Source: Lichtheimia corymbifera B2541 | Lineage: Eukaryota > Mucoromycota > Mucoromycetes > Mucorales > Lichtheimiaceae | Assembly: GCA_000697475.1 (NCBI GenBank) | Contig: JNEU01000670.1 | Coordinates: 1-25,479 of the forward strand | Direction: 5' to 3' | Length of the DNA: 25,479 bases | Shown here: positions 1 to 10,223 of the stretch, in pieces | Layout: the number at the start of each line of letters is the position of its first letter | Numbering within the stretch: the stretch's first letter is position 1 | Notes under the pieces: generated by a model | Database searches by the model: none | Told to the model about the DNA's origin: nothing | Seen by the model: the letters and a program-made list of their open reading frames with translations, nothing else | Position numbers and translations under genes: made by a program

Positions 1-542
1 ATGTACTACCCATAGTTAAGCAATAAGTGATGACTTCATCCTGACTATTATGACACCATTATTATGACACCATGCTACAAAATACAACGCTTTCGAATTA
101 ATCGTAAATGCATAAAAGACTCGAGTGTAAAAATGGTGCGGGCATGGTGGACATATACATGTGCCATGATGGATGCATTGCATGAAAGACTCAAGTGCAA
201 AAATGGTGCGGGTATGATGAATAATGCACGTGACATTATGCCAGCGAGGGCATAAAGGTGCTGTGTTTATATCATTTTATATTAATTGGCTGATCTGAGT
301 ATATGACTAGCATGCCTATTTTTTTTGGTGCGGGCGAGATGGGATTTTGGTGCGGGCGTAGTAATTCCCTTTAGTGATAATCCGGTCAGCTGGACGCATG
401 ATAATTTGGTTATAACCACCACAACCATCATCATTATCATCATCGCATCTGTTTGTCTCACCAAACATCGTTGTACTCCTTTGTTGTCTCTCTCCTTTTC
501 TCTTTCTCTCTCTCTCTCATATACCGCTCATATTTTATACAT
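1..542. other. Left-edge non-coding stretch with short repeats and CT-rich promoter
   Basis: No ORF here looks like a real gene. The stretch holds a tandem copy of ATTATGACACCAT (about 47-73), a 32-bp imperfect direct repeat (111-142 and 181-212), four copies of TGGTGCGGG (134, 204, 326, 348), and a (CT)n/pyrimidine tract at about 480-520. That tract lies just upstream of the first gene, as expected for a promoter or 5' leader in this kind of fungus. The rest may be the tail of a gene outside the window. Confidence 0.55.
111..212 (+). repeat. 32-bp imperfect direct repeat pair
   Basis: Copies at 111-142 and 181-212 match at all but a few positions and are exactly 70 bp apart. Both end in AAAAATGGTGCGGG. 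The same TGGTGCGGG core recurs at 326 and 348. No flanking transposon features are seen. Confidence 0.75.
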
Positions 543-1472
543 ATGTCACTTTTTGAACCCGAACAACCCACGCCATTGCAGCATGCACAACGTTCAATGG
601 ACCTAGTCAGTAGAGGACAACAACGACACCACCACCACCACCGCCACCCATCGCATGACCATGCCAAGCACAATGCCATGGACAAAGATCGCCACAACCA
701 CCCATCACCCTATTGGCACTCTCATTCTATGCCACCACAGCCAAAGAGCTCACAAACAGTTGTGTCTTGTATCGTCAACTTGGTGCTTTCAAGGTTATTG
801 GACGCTTTGCTATTTACTTCAGCACTTGCACTTGCAGCCTACAACTATTGGAAGAAGCCAGAACGCATTGAAGCATCTCCTGCAATGCATAATGACAAGG
901 AACATCGTATTATGGATATTCGACAATGGCGACATATGCATCCACCCTTAAGGCAGCATCATCATCATCCAAGACAACCACGAGAGAGTTTAGAGGATTC
1001 AAAACGAAGACGCACAATGGAATGGGCTGAAAGTATGGCAAGGGAACAAAGTCAGCATAGCAGGAGTAGCAGTAATTGCAGTAACAGCAGTGCTAGCAGC
1101 AGCAGTATTAGTCTTGGATATAACAAACACGTGCGTATCTATGCGTGAGAGACATGATGAATCTTATGCTAATAATTTCACACGCAGGATGTTGGTGGTG
1201 CCAAGAGACACATCGTGTTACCATCGCTTCAACTTCCTTCCGTTACTGTCACCGATGTCAATTCGACCCTTATTGGTGCACCCACTGATACTAGTGTGAA
1301 TGATAAAGAACCCCAGGAGGATGACATGTTTACAAGGATGGAAGAACAACTACAATCTCTTATTGAACAAGGACAAGCAGCATTGACAAGCAAGGCAAAT
1401 GATTTGGAAGATATGGATGATCGAGAATTGGCCATGCGGAAAGCGTTTGCTGGAGGAGGAGCAGCAGCATAG
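543..1472 (+). CDS. His-rich single-pass membrane protein, unrecognised
   Basis: I do not recognise this gene. Two exons (543-1130 and 1188-1472) are joined by a 57-nt phase-0 intron (GTGCGT..CACGCAG, branch-like TGCTAAT), giving about 290 aa. I chose the ATG at 543 because the longer in-frame reading has no upstream ATG and runs into the CT-rich leader. The N-terminal 80 residues are rich in His (HHHHH, then HPSHDHAKH and similar), followed by one hydrophobic segment at about residues 76-100 (VVSCIVNLVLSRLLDALLFT region) and a basic flank. A second His cluster and a Ser/Asn-rich low-complexity stretch follow. The C-terminus is acidic, with a predicted helix containing MEEQLQSLIEQGQAAL. A metal-binding or organelle-membrane role is possible but not shown. 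Gene reality is supported by the in-frame splice and a coding-like second exon. Confidence 0.7.
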
Positions 1473-1659
1473 TGATTGTGGTGGTAGCATAGCAACAGCA
1501 CCGACCAGTTGGCATGATTTGACATCATAGTATACCCGCGGTCCATATCCCAAATGAAGCAATAAACGAAGAAAAGACGGATGTAGCTTATCGAGATATA
1601 CAGCATTACTTCTCACGGGTGTTTGAGGAATGAGGAGAAAGGGAGTCACGAAGAGCACC

Positions 1660-1666
1660 TATAAAA
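1660..1666 (+). promoter_or_regulatory. TATA box of the HIBCH/Ehd3 gene
   Basis: TATAAAA lies 74-80 bp upstream of the ATG at 1740 and is followed by a pyrimidine-rich leader (TTATTTTTATTCTCTC). Spacing and context fit a core promoter. Assignment is by position only. Confidence 0.5.
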
Positions 1667-1739
1667 TGGATGGCCGAAAGCTGGCTCTGATCTTGGTCCG
1701 CAAAGTGGCATTTGTTATTATTTTTATTCTCTCTTCACA

Positions 1740-3816
1740 ATGAGTCAACTCGTTTCCAGACGCGTCAGCAATCAACTCCAACGATCCGCATTGCGATTAT
1801 CCAAGCAACGCATTGCCTCCCCTGTTGCTGTCAATGTCGTGTCCTCTACACGTTCCTTGGCAACTGCACCTCGACCTGCTGCTGTTAAGCGTGTCCCTTA
1901 CAACTGGCTGTCAAACTCCAAGGCAAGTTCATTGGTTCTCTTTCCAATATAGCTTCATTTTGATTAACCGATACATATACAATAGATGTCCACCAGTGCT
2001 TCTGCTAGTGTAGCTACTGCTGGTGCCGAGGTAAGTTGTGTTGTGTTTTTATTGTCATCTTGTTTGTATAGCCCGCTGATCATTGTATTATCTATAGTCC
2101 GAAGTGCTTACTGTCAAGAATGTTGGTGTGCGTGAAGTCATTCTCAACCGCCCAAAGAAATTCAATGCATTGAACCTCAACATGGTGGAAAGGATCACCC
2201 CTGAGATCCAGGTATATACGACGAGGCCGATAATGCCGGTAAAAGTAGGAATTGTGCATTAACAGTACTCTTTTTGGATATAGGCGTGGGAAAAGTCTGA
2301 TCTAGCCAAAATCATCCTTCTCAAGAGCAGTGGCGGAAAAGCATTCTGTGCTGGCGGTGATGTGCAATGTAAGTTTGGGCCCAACAAGGAGAGAGATAGT
2401 GACACACAGATTCACATGGAGCGTGTGTACATTTATAGCTGTTGTCGATCTCGCCACCGAAGGAAAAACCAAGGAAGCTGCAGCCTTTTTTGAAAAGGAA
2501 TATCAACTTGATCACCTCATTGGTACCCTTGACACACCTTATGTCGCTATTATGGATGGCATCACAAGTATGTAGGATGATGGTGATAGTGAGGAAGGGG
2601 GGACCCAGGTTTGGAATAGTCTAACCTAATCTTGTGGGAACCGTACTCTATAGTGGGTGGAGGTGTTGGTTTGTCGGTCCATGCACCATTCCGTATTGCT
2701 ACCGAGAACACACTCTTTGCCATGCCTGAAACTGGTATTGGTTTCCTTCCCGAAGTCGGTGGCAGCTTCTTTTTGTCTCGTCTCGATGGTGAACTTGGAA
2801 CATACCTTGGTTTGACTGGCAAACGCTTAAGCGCAGCTGATGCATTGTAAGTTACTACTTGTGTAAGCAATAGGGTATGTGGGAGTCTAACATCAAAAAT
2901 ATAGCTATGCTGGTATCGCTACTCACTATGTACCATCATCACGCATTGCTGCCCTTGAAGCCCGCCTTTCTGAAATTGAAAATCCCACACACGATGTGAT
3001 CAACACTGCCATTGAAGAATTCTCTGCTGAAATGGATCAAGAACCTGGTTTCTCTTTGGGTGGTTCCATTCGTGAAGCTATCGACAGGTAAAAATCATAT
3101 CATCTGGATCCCCAAAAGTGAATGGCTTTCATTAACAGCATTCATTTTTCAGATGTTTCAAGTATGATACCATGGAACAGATTGTGGAGGCCCTTGAAAA
3201 GGAAGGCTCTGAATGGTCCATTGAAACGCTCAAGGCTTTGAAGGCTGTATCACCCACATCACTCAAGGTTACCTTGCAACAATTGCGTGCTGGTGCTAAT
3301 CTTACTCTCGGTCAATGCTTCAAGATGGAATATCACCTTGTGCAAAAGTTCTTGGTAATGTAAAAAGAAGGAAAGTAATCATACATGAGGCTAACAATGG
3401 ATACCCATTAGCAAGGACATGATTTCCCTGAAGGTGTCAACTCGCAACTGAAGAAGCCCCGGAAAAAGGCATCTTGGCAACCATCTCAGTTGAGCGATGT
3501 CAAGTTGGAAAAGATCAAGCAAGAATATTTCGATGCCCCATCACCACAACACCTCCAATTGTTGACTCGTAAAGACTACAAGCGCTATCCCCACCGCAAG
3601 TATATGTTGCCTTCGGAAGATGATATCAAGCGTGTTGTTACCGGTGAAGCTGCTGATGTTGGACTTTATGCACTCAGCTTTGATGAGGTGGTACAATACT
3701 TTTTGCGTGAACGTAATGGCAAGCAAGGTGTTGCCGCCAAGGTGCTCGATGTCCTCACTCGAAAGACCGACTTTGTGGAAGATGGTGAAAGCACAAGCTT
3801 AAAGTGGCTCTATTAA
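1740..3816 (+). CDS. EHD3: 3-hydroxyisobutyryl-CoA hydrolase, mitochondrial (Ehd3/HIBCH type)
   Basis: Crotonase-fold hydrolase that releases 3-hydroxyisobutyrate from its CoA ester in valine breakdown. In fungi the same protein (Ehd3, mS47) is also reported as a small mitoribosomal subunit component. Nine exons: 1740-1922, 1986-2030, 2098-2211, 2284-2368, 2439-2567, 2654-2846, 2905-3087, 3153-3354, 3412-3816; 512 aa. Residues 1-45 form an Arg/Ser-rich, acid-free presequence. Family motifs follow in order: [11 protein letters not shown], the oxyanion-hole loop [21 protein letters not shown] across an intron, [25 protein letters not shown], and GHDFPEGVN near the C-terminus. Length is normal for fungal members. 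The first intron uses a GC donor (AG|GCAAGT). The residue after LP is Glu, where the family normally has Asp. Confidence 0.95.
1923..1985 (+). other. GC-AG intron (HIBCH intron 1)
   Basis: Exon 1 ends ..TCCAAG and the intron opens GCAAGT, an ideal GC-type donor, and closes AATAG. Reading through meets a stop at about 1950, so splicing is needed to reach the next in-frame exon. Confidence 0.8.
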
Positions 3817-3961
3817 GCACCTCCCCACATGTATAGCAGCAATTTGGTTTTTTCTTTCTTTTGTTATCACTCACATTATTCACAGCACACACTACCTCCC
3901 ACCACATGACACACATTATTCACATTTCAATCCCACAAAACAAATACAAAAACATGTAAAA
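3817..3961. other. Convergent 3' intergenic spacer
   Basis: These 145 bp separate two convergent genes and must hold both 3' UTRs. They are AC-rich and AT-rich; I see no extra gene. Confidence 0.6.
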
Positions 3962-5320
3962 TTATGCAATGGCTTTAGTGTCTTCGCTAATGATATGTTT
4001 GACCATGCCGAGAATATCCGAGTCTTTGAAACCAACGAGACGAGCAACACCAATCAAAGCACGCATGCTCTTTTCGAGGAACATCCGACCTGCTTCTTGA
4101 CCATAGGATGATGTATGTGTGGGTGGGGTCGTTGGGGCTAATGGGAAGGCACCTGGCACGTGTTGTTGTGAAGAGTCGTCATTTTCGCGGGATCGGACTA
4201 CTTTGGGCAAAGGATCCACAGTTGTAAGAGGAGCATTTGTCGTTGCAGTAGTAGCAGAAGAGGAGGAGGGTGGCAGGGATTCGTGTAACATTTGCGTTAA
4301 TTCGTGCAGGGCCGATGTATGCATATCCATTAAATCAGGTACACTTGGCACAGTATACAGTGGATTGAATGATGTATCATATTCCTCCTGCATCTCTTGT
4401 CGCTCCGTATCAGCCAAACTCTGGAAGACTTTGTAGGGTTGCAACGTGCGTCTTTCATCCCTTGTTTCTCCAATCGCGGTCGTATCATCAGTAGGACCTG
4501 GTGTAAGGGTTCCAGGGTCTTGACTCCATCTCGCGTAATATTCATCCTCTGAATCCTCTGAATCTTCCTCCTTCTCCTTGTCCTCCATGCTCGTGCTTGT
4601 TTTCTTGTCACCATGAACACCATGTCCCCTTTTACCCTTGATCTCCAAGTCATCATCTTGTCCTTCTTCTTCTTCTTCGTCGGATGACCATTGACCCCAA
4701 TATCCATCTGGTGCCTCGTGTCCATTCGCTGTTGCTACAGGCTATATATATAACATGGATTAGGAGTGTGAATCATCAAGGGGGTAATTACGTACCTCTG
4801 GACTGGGTGGGACCATATAATCACGTTCAGCATGTTCTAATGATTCGGACCACGTCTTGACAACATTGGTATTCCAATCATCCTCCGAGAATGCCTTGGT
4901 GTTGTGGTACTTTAACTCGGAAATGTCGGTTGCGCCTTCCTCTAATATCAATACAACTGCATAGCGTCGATGATCCACTGCTGCAAATTCCACCATGCAA
5001 TGCAATGTCTCTGCGTCTAGTCGTTTGTAGTATACTGGATTGCGATACAATTGATCATGCGTACTCCACTCAGTCTCGATAATCTTTTGACAGTCGTCCT
5101 TTTGCCACTGGATAAGGTTGCTCCACTCGTCTTTGGAAGGTTCTTTAATAGAGTCGTCGTTACTTGACAGCGATGGTCCAAGGAATCGAACTCGGTGAGC
5201 TAGCAACTTGGATGCCATGGGAACCAAGGTTGTAAAGTTATGTTGTTGTCTTTGCTCGAGCACCGTATATGCTAACGATCGTGCAATGTTTTCATTGGCA
5301 TAGTCATCGATGGCCTCCAT
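3962..5320 (-). CDS. Conserved fungal protein of unknown function
   Basis: Two exons on the minus strand (5320-4796 and 4741-3962) joined by a 54-nt phase-0 intron (GTACGT..ATATAG); 434 aa. The ATG at 5320 (MEAIDDYANEN) is the first real ATG in frame; the upstream extension would need a TTG. The N-terminal half (about residues 1-175) is globular and helical. The middle is strongly acidic and low complexity, with YWGQWSSDEEEEEG and a related DEYYARWSQDPGTLTPG. The last 40 residues form a hydrophobic helix pair (MRALIGVARLVGFKDSDILG). This layout of Y-W/aromatic plus TPG motifs in acidic linkers followed by a short terminal helical domain resembles a family of uncharacterised fungal proteins I recall only loosely. 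No enzyme motif or signal peptide is visible. It is convergent with the HIBCH gene and tandem with ERG2. Confidence 0.85.
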
Positions 5321-5563
5321 GAGTGTGGGTATGCAGCAGATATCGTGGGAGAGAAAAGAAGCGGTGTATAAGATATGCAACAAAGATCAGCCCACAACTC
5401 ACCCATTTAAACACAACGCCCACACGCACACACACAACATTGATCTACTATCCCCCGTAATTCTCCGTTGACAATGAATAAATAACAAAAAGAGTGTATT
5501 ACATACTTATTACGCAGTTGTATACAGTAAAAAATGGGAATTGTGATAATAGATCATCACCCT
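5321..5563. other. Spacer between ERG2 and the uncharacterised gene
   Basis: This 243-bp spacer must hold the ERG2 3' UTR and the promoter of the downstream minus-strand gene. It includes an AC-rich run at about 5411-5440. No gene seen. Confidence 0.5.
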
Positions 5564-6310
5564 CTAAATCTTGCCTTGAAGCAACTCGGAGATGGCAGCC
5601 TTGCCGTAAAGTCGGAAAGTGTGATAGAATGAAACAAAGTCAACGGTGGAAAAGATTGTGTCAAACATGCCAAAAGGAAGCATCAAGGGAATCCATCCAC
5701 GAGCATATTCCAAAGCCCAAGCATGTTCAGGGATCTTGTATTGTTGACAGTTGCCACGAGCCAAATGATGCATCTCTCCAGGTTTATACACCTATACGTC
5801 GTAGAGTATATGAGTTCCCTTTTTCCTTTTACCTCTCTTTATTGTTCTTACCTCACGCTTGAGTTCACCAGCAGCATAAGCCCATTGTTCACCTTCCAAG
5901 ATGATAAAGTAATCGTCGGCAAGGAAACGACCGGTATGACCTTCAGTGCCAACAGGGGTGCCAAAGATGATGACATATTCGGTAATGGAGGCGTGCAAAA
6001 TCCACATGGAGCCCATAGCACCACCGGCATTGTTGAATACCCATTCTTCCTTGATTTGAATATGACCAGGATATTCACGTTCCAAATCAGCTGCAATATT
6101 GGTGATCATGGCATGGCTGTCATTTTGATATTTCTCAATGTTGCGTTGGGCGACCTTGTGAAGCACGTGCTGGTCAAAGACGTAGAAGCGTTCCTTGACT
6201 TGGTCAAAGCCGACAAACACGGCAGCGAGCAAAGTAAAGACAAACAAAAGACGAAGGAGCTTGGACGTGCTGCAGCAGCTGCTCTTTTCAGATGAGTCCT
6301 TGATGGTCAT
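5564..6310 (-). CDS. ERG2: C-8 sterol isomerase (ERG2 / sigma-1 receptor family)
   Basis: Moves the double bond from C8 to C7 in ergosterol synthesis at the ER membrane; the family is the target of morpholine fungicides. Two exons (6310-5852 and 5791-5564) with a 60-nt phase-0 intron (GTAAGA..CGTATAG); 228 aa, normal for fungal ERG2. An N-terminal hydrophobic segment (LLRLLFVFTLLAAVFVGF) is the membrane anchor. It is followed by family-typical blocks: MITNIAADLEREYPGHI, WVFNNAGGAMGSM, and the highly conserved C-terminal YARGWIPLMLPFG. I chose the ATG at 6310. The region upstream is pyrimidine-rich and ends TTCGTTCAG just before the start, so a 5'-UTR intron acceptor is possible. Confidence in function is high from the contiguous signature blocks. 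Confidence 0.96.
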
Positions 6311-7031
6311 GTCGTTCCTGAACGAAAAGGAAAAAAGAGAAAAAAGGAAGAAGCCAACAATCTCAGCAACCCAATTTTTTTTCATGTCACACAGTGTCAA
6401 CCCCAAACTCCTTCAGCAGCTCATCACATGATATTTACTCTTGTATCCCAGTACTACTTTTTGTTGTCCTGGCATTGCAAGGAACGATTCATTTATCTTC
6501 ATATCTTTGTTGATTTCAATGATTTTTTTTTTACTCAACCAAGAACCACAGCAAAACCGGGTTGGATTGTGTGGGCACTTTTGTCTGGGGGGTCGTATCC
6601 AGGGTGATGATGGAAATGATGGCTGTCATCACTAACAACAAAAGGAACGGGTCGTGTAACAAAGACAACAGCATTGGATTATACATTAATAGGGCATAAT
6701 GAATGGGTCTTTATTTAATGGTGAAGGCATAGACGATTATATAGGGTAACAACAAAGACGATTGTATAGGAGATGGTGGTGGACAATGAATGCATAATGT
6801 TGATGACCCCTTGTGCAATAGAACAATCCATGCATCTTATACCACAATGAATCACCCTTAAGAATGACATGATCTTTTATAGGCTCAAGGGCAGGTTGCT
6901 ATGAAAGAGATCCAGTATGCGGGGAAACGATGACAACGACGACAACGAGGAGATGGGCTGAGATCACTTGACGACCGGCGGATAGATGCAGCAGCGTGTC
7001 GTATCTATCTGTCTTCACTTGCTTCTCGATT
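6311..7031. promoter_or_regulatory. Divergent promoter region, ERG2 / carnosine methyltransferase
   Basis: This 721-bp gap lies between two genes transcribed away from each other, so it must contain both promoters. It holds a pyrimidine-rich ERG2 leader (6311-6360), a poly-T run near 6526, and a direct repeat AGACGATT(A/G)TATAGG at 6731-6745 and 6756-6770. No convincing extra gene was found. Confidence 0.6.
6731..6770 (+). repeat. Paired 15-bp direct repeat in divergent promoter
   Basis: AGACGATTATATAGG and AGACGATTGTATAGG start 25 bp apart (one mismatch). Their position in a shared promoter makes paired regulator sites possible; chance is not excluded. Confidence 0.6.
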
Positions 7032-8808
7032 ATGGACCACACACATACGCACGATCACACGCACGATCACGACCACCCCATGCACGACCATAGCCATGAT
7101 GCCGTGGATCCCGCTGAAGCTGAACGTATTCATTTACGCAACGTCTTGACCGCCTTCACTTATTACAAATCGCATGCGCTTAAACGAAACCATCGCCGTC
7201 GACACGACTTTCTCGCTCTTCCAGAACACCACAAACGACTTATTCCTGACGTGATGGAAAAGATAAATCAAGTGGACCGGTGTATCGAACAAAACATGAT
7301 CATGCTTCGGGATATAGTCAAATGCGCTGGCATGTTTATGGGTATCGATCCACGTGCTCTTGTCGCTGAAGGTTGTCGCGATAAGGTAACAACTCTTGGT
7401 GCTCGCTTGAGAAACATCTTACTCAATGGATCTATCTATCCATCCAGGGCAATAACCCACCTGTAACACCTATGGACATGGATAAGGTGCGAAGCACACT
7501 AAAGCAATTTGTACGCGATTGGGCTGAAGAGGTATAAAGTAAAAACATCTGGCTATTATTCAATGCACTCTAACCCTCTCTCTCTCTCTCTTTTATAGGG
7601 AAAAGCTGAACGTGATGCCACCTATCGTCCTATCTTGGAAGAGCTCAATTCAATCTACAAGGATCTCAAGGTCGAAGAACGGTATGATCAACAAGCTGAT
7701 AGTGAGTGAAGGTGTGATTGCTGATTTCGATTTCCTTGTATATATATACGACAGAGGTCATATTAGAGTCTTGGTACCTGGTGCAGGATTGGGTCGATTG
7801 GCTTATGATATTGCTCGACAAGGTGTGTATTTTGCAACGACCGCTATTTGGATCTCAGTTTAAGCTCATATGCCCTTTTCATGCCGTTCACAGGTTTTAG
7901 CTGTCAAGGTAAGTTGTACTAAGAATATCATGTGACATGAATTAATAATCTCCATGCGATAGGAAACGAGTTTTCATTCTTCATGGTAAGGAAAGATGCA
8001 AGGAAAGATTAAGTGAGAGGCTAAATGGTTATATATGTGGAATAGCTCGTGGCGTCCAATTTCGTGCTGAACCGAATGAGCAAGGCCGGGGAATACGAGA
8101 TCTATCCCTTTGTGCATTCCTTTTCCAACATCCGCTTGTCGTCACAGCAACTTGCGCCTGTGCGTGTCCCAGATATTGTGCCATCCAATCTACCATCGAC
8201 GGTCGACTTTTCAATGGCTGCAGGTGAATTCGTGGAAGTATATGGTGATGATGAGAGCAACCATGGTACGTAGGATTCAACACGCAATGACATGATAGAG
8301 TCTAATTGATATATACATGCAACAGGTGCATGGGATGTGGTGGTGACTTGCTTCTTTATTGATACGGCAACCAACATTTTGTCATACATTGAGACTATCC
8401 ACAAGATTCTCAAGGAGGGAGGTACCTGGATCAACATTGGTATGTAGCTTTATGGTACTACTAGTAAAGAGAAAAAACTAATGCAATTCTATATAGGACC
8501 TCTCTTGTACCACTTTGAAGATGCGCCCAACGAGTCATCAATTGAATTGAGTTTGGAAGAAGTCAAGCGGGTATCTAAGGATATTGGATTCCAATTTACG
8601 GTTAGTGGATGTGAAATTTTATATTGATTGTTCAAGTTGGGACTTACTTTGCGTGATATAGAACGAGAAGATGATCAATACCACCTATACTTCGAATCCA
8701 AACGGCATGTTGAAATATGTATACGAGTGCGCATTCTGGACAGCAAACAAGAAATCATCATCAGCATTATCATCATCATCAACAACATCATTATCGCAGC
8801 AGTCGTAG
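7032..8808 (+). CDS. CARNMT1: Carnosine N-methyltransferase (N2227-like, CARNMT1 family)
   Basis: SAM-dependent methyltransferase; animal members methylate carnosine to anserine, and yeast has a homologue. Ten exons: 7032-7385, 7448-7531, 7599-7701, 7757-7822, 7894-7908, 7963-7985, 8046-8265, 8326-8439, 8497-8600, 8662-8808; 409 aa. Motifs in order: SAM-binding [16 protein letters not shown] (about 185-200), [13 protein letters not shown] (203-215) assembled from 15- and 23-nt exons, SNFVLN, and the acidic/aromatic block [11 protein letters not shown] typical of the family. The fit of the tiny exons to the family motif confirms the splicing. The first 25 residues are an unusual His/Asp-rich tract ([20 protein letters not shown]) that could bind metal or the imidazole substrate environment; this is not a usual family feature. 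The Ser/Thr-rich C-terminus is low complexity. Confidence 0.94.
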
Positions 8809-8926
8809 TAGCAGTAGTGGTAATCAGTAGCAGCAGTAGAGAGAATAAAAAGAGCCAATCTCCGCTGGCCAAGTTCATCGTGCGCGTATCTCCTTTTACT
8901 TCATCACCCCCTCCATCTCGTCAACC

Positions 8927-10074
8927 ATGTCACTACAGGCAACCGCGTTTGCCTACCTCTTTCCAGGCAGCCCCATGGTGAACTCATTGTTAGCCACGGC
9001 TTACATTTCCATCTTTCCCAATCTACTATTGTACTTTGTCCCTCCTGATATCAACACAGGCGCGTTGAACGTCTTGGTCAGTTTTGCTGTTGGTAAGGGA
9101 TCCTCTTTCTATCAATCATCCGTATACACGCGTAGGATCAACTAACATGGCATGGTATGATAGGTGGATTATTGGGAGATGTCTTTTTGCACTTGTTGCC
9201 ACATGCATTCCTCGGTGAACATGTTGAGAGCGGAGCCATGGTGCAAGTCAATGAGCAAAAGAATGTCCTTATCGGCATGGGTATCTTTGGTGGATTATTC
9301 TTCTTTTTCGTCATGGACAAGTTGATGCGTGTCTTTAATGGCGGTAGTGGTCATGACCATCATCATCATCATCAGCATCAGCATCAAGAGAACGACCATG
9401 ATCATGCAACTACATCTGCAGTGAAGGATTCAAAAGACAACAATAACCTTCGACAACGTAATGGTGGAAAGAAAAACGAGGATGAAAAGGAGGAGGAACA
9501 CAAGCATAGCAACAACAACAACAACAATGATGGCGGTATCAAGCTCAGTGCCTATTTGAACTTGCTTGCCGATTTTACACACAACATGACGGATGGTCTT
9601 GCCATGGCAGCTTCCTTCTATGCATCCCCCAGTGTCGGTGCAACTACCGCAGTAGCTGTATTTTTCCACGAGATCCCTCATGAAGTGGGTGATTATGCAA
9701 TCTTGATCCAGTCAGGCTTCACCAAGCAACGAGCCATGATGGCACAATTCACAACCGCTGTTGGCGCATTCCTTGGCACTATTATCGGCATCGTCATTGA
9801 ACAAATGTCTCGCTCATCATCACCCGAAAAGGCAGCACATGATGCATTGCATGATGGAGGTATCATGGCAACCGGTTTACAATGGAGCGATTTAGTGATT
9901 CCTTTCACTGCTGGCGGATTCATGTACATTGCTACTGTGGGTGTCATTCCTGAACTGCTCGAAATGACCGGCAAGATTCAAAAAGATCGTCGTCAAGCAT
10001 TATATGAATTTGGAGCCATGCTGGTCGGATTAGCTTTGATGGCTGTCATTGCATGGAACGAGGGAGCCGCATAA
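8927..10074 (+). CDS. YKE4: ZIP zinc transporter, LIV-1 / KE4 (SLC39A7) type
   Basis: Moves zinc into the cytosol, probably from the ER/Golgi as for yeast Yke4 and animal SLC39A7. Two exons (8927-9092, 9164-10074), intron GTAAGG..TGATAG; 358 aa. Early membrane segments include LLATAYISIFPNLLLYFV and GGLLGDVFLHLLPH (typical ZIP TM1-TM3). A long cytosolic loop (about 118-185) is His-rich (HDHHHHHQHQHQ) and Asn/charged. HNMTDGLA begins at about 195, and the LIV-1 signature HEIPHEVGD lies at about 224-232 and contains the metal-coordinating His and Glu. Further membrane helices complete the fold. The start is only 118 nt past the stop of the methyltransferase on the same strand, so its promoter must overlap that gene's 3' UTR. 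Subcellular site is inferred from the subfamily. Confidence 0.93.
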
Positions 10075-10223
10075 AAGTGGGGTCTATAGTTAGAACTTGG
10101 GATAAGCATTATCAATAGATTACACTACATTTGACAACAAAATCATTGGATTCTGATACGCGCTGCTGTTTATTCCGCCTTTTTTTCCTCTATCACTTTT
10201 TTCTGTCTTTGTTATATATCACT

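Noticed and set aside
487..518. CT microsatellite as a possible mobile element end
   Set aside because: Simple pyrimidine tracts are common in fungal promoters; no inverted repeats or duplication flank it.
9430..9974. Minus-strand ORFs inside the ZIP transporter gene
   Set aside because: They are antisense shadows of an exon with clear ZIP motifs on the plus strand.
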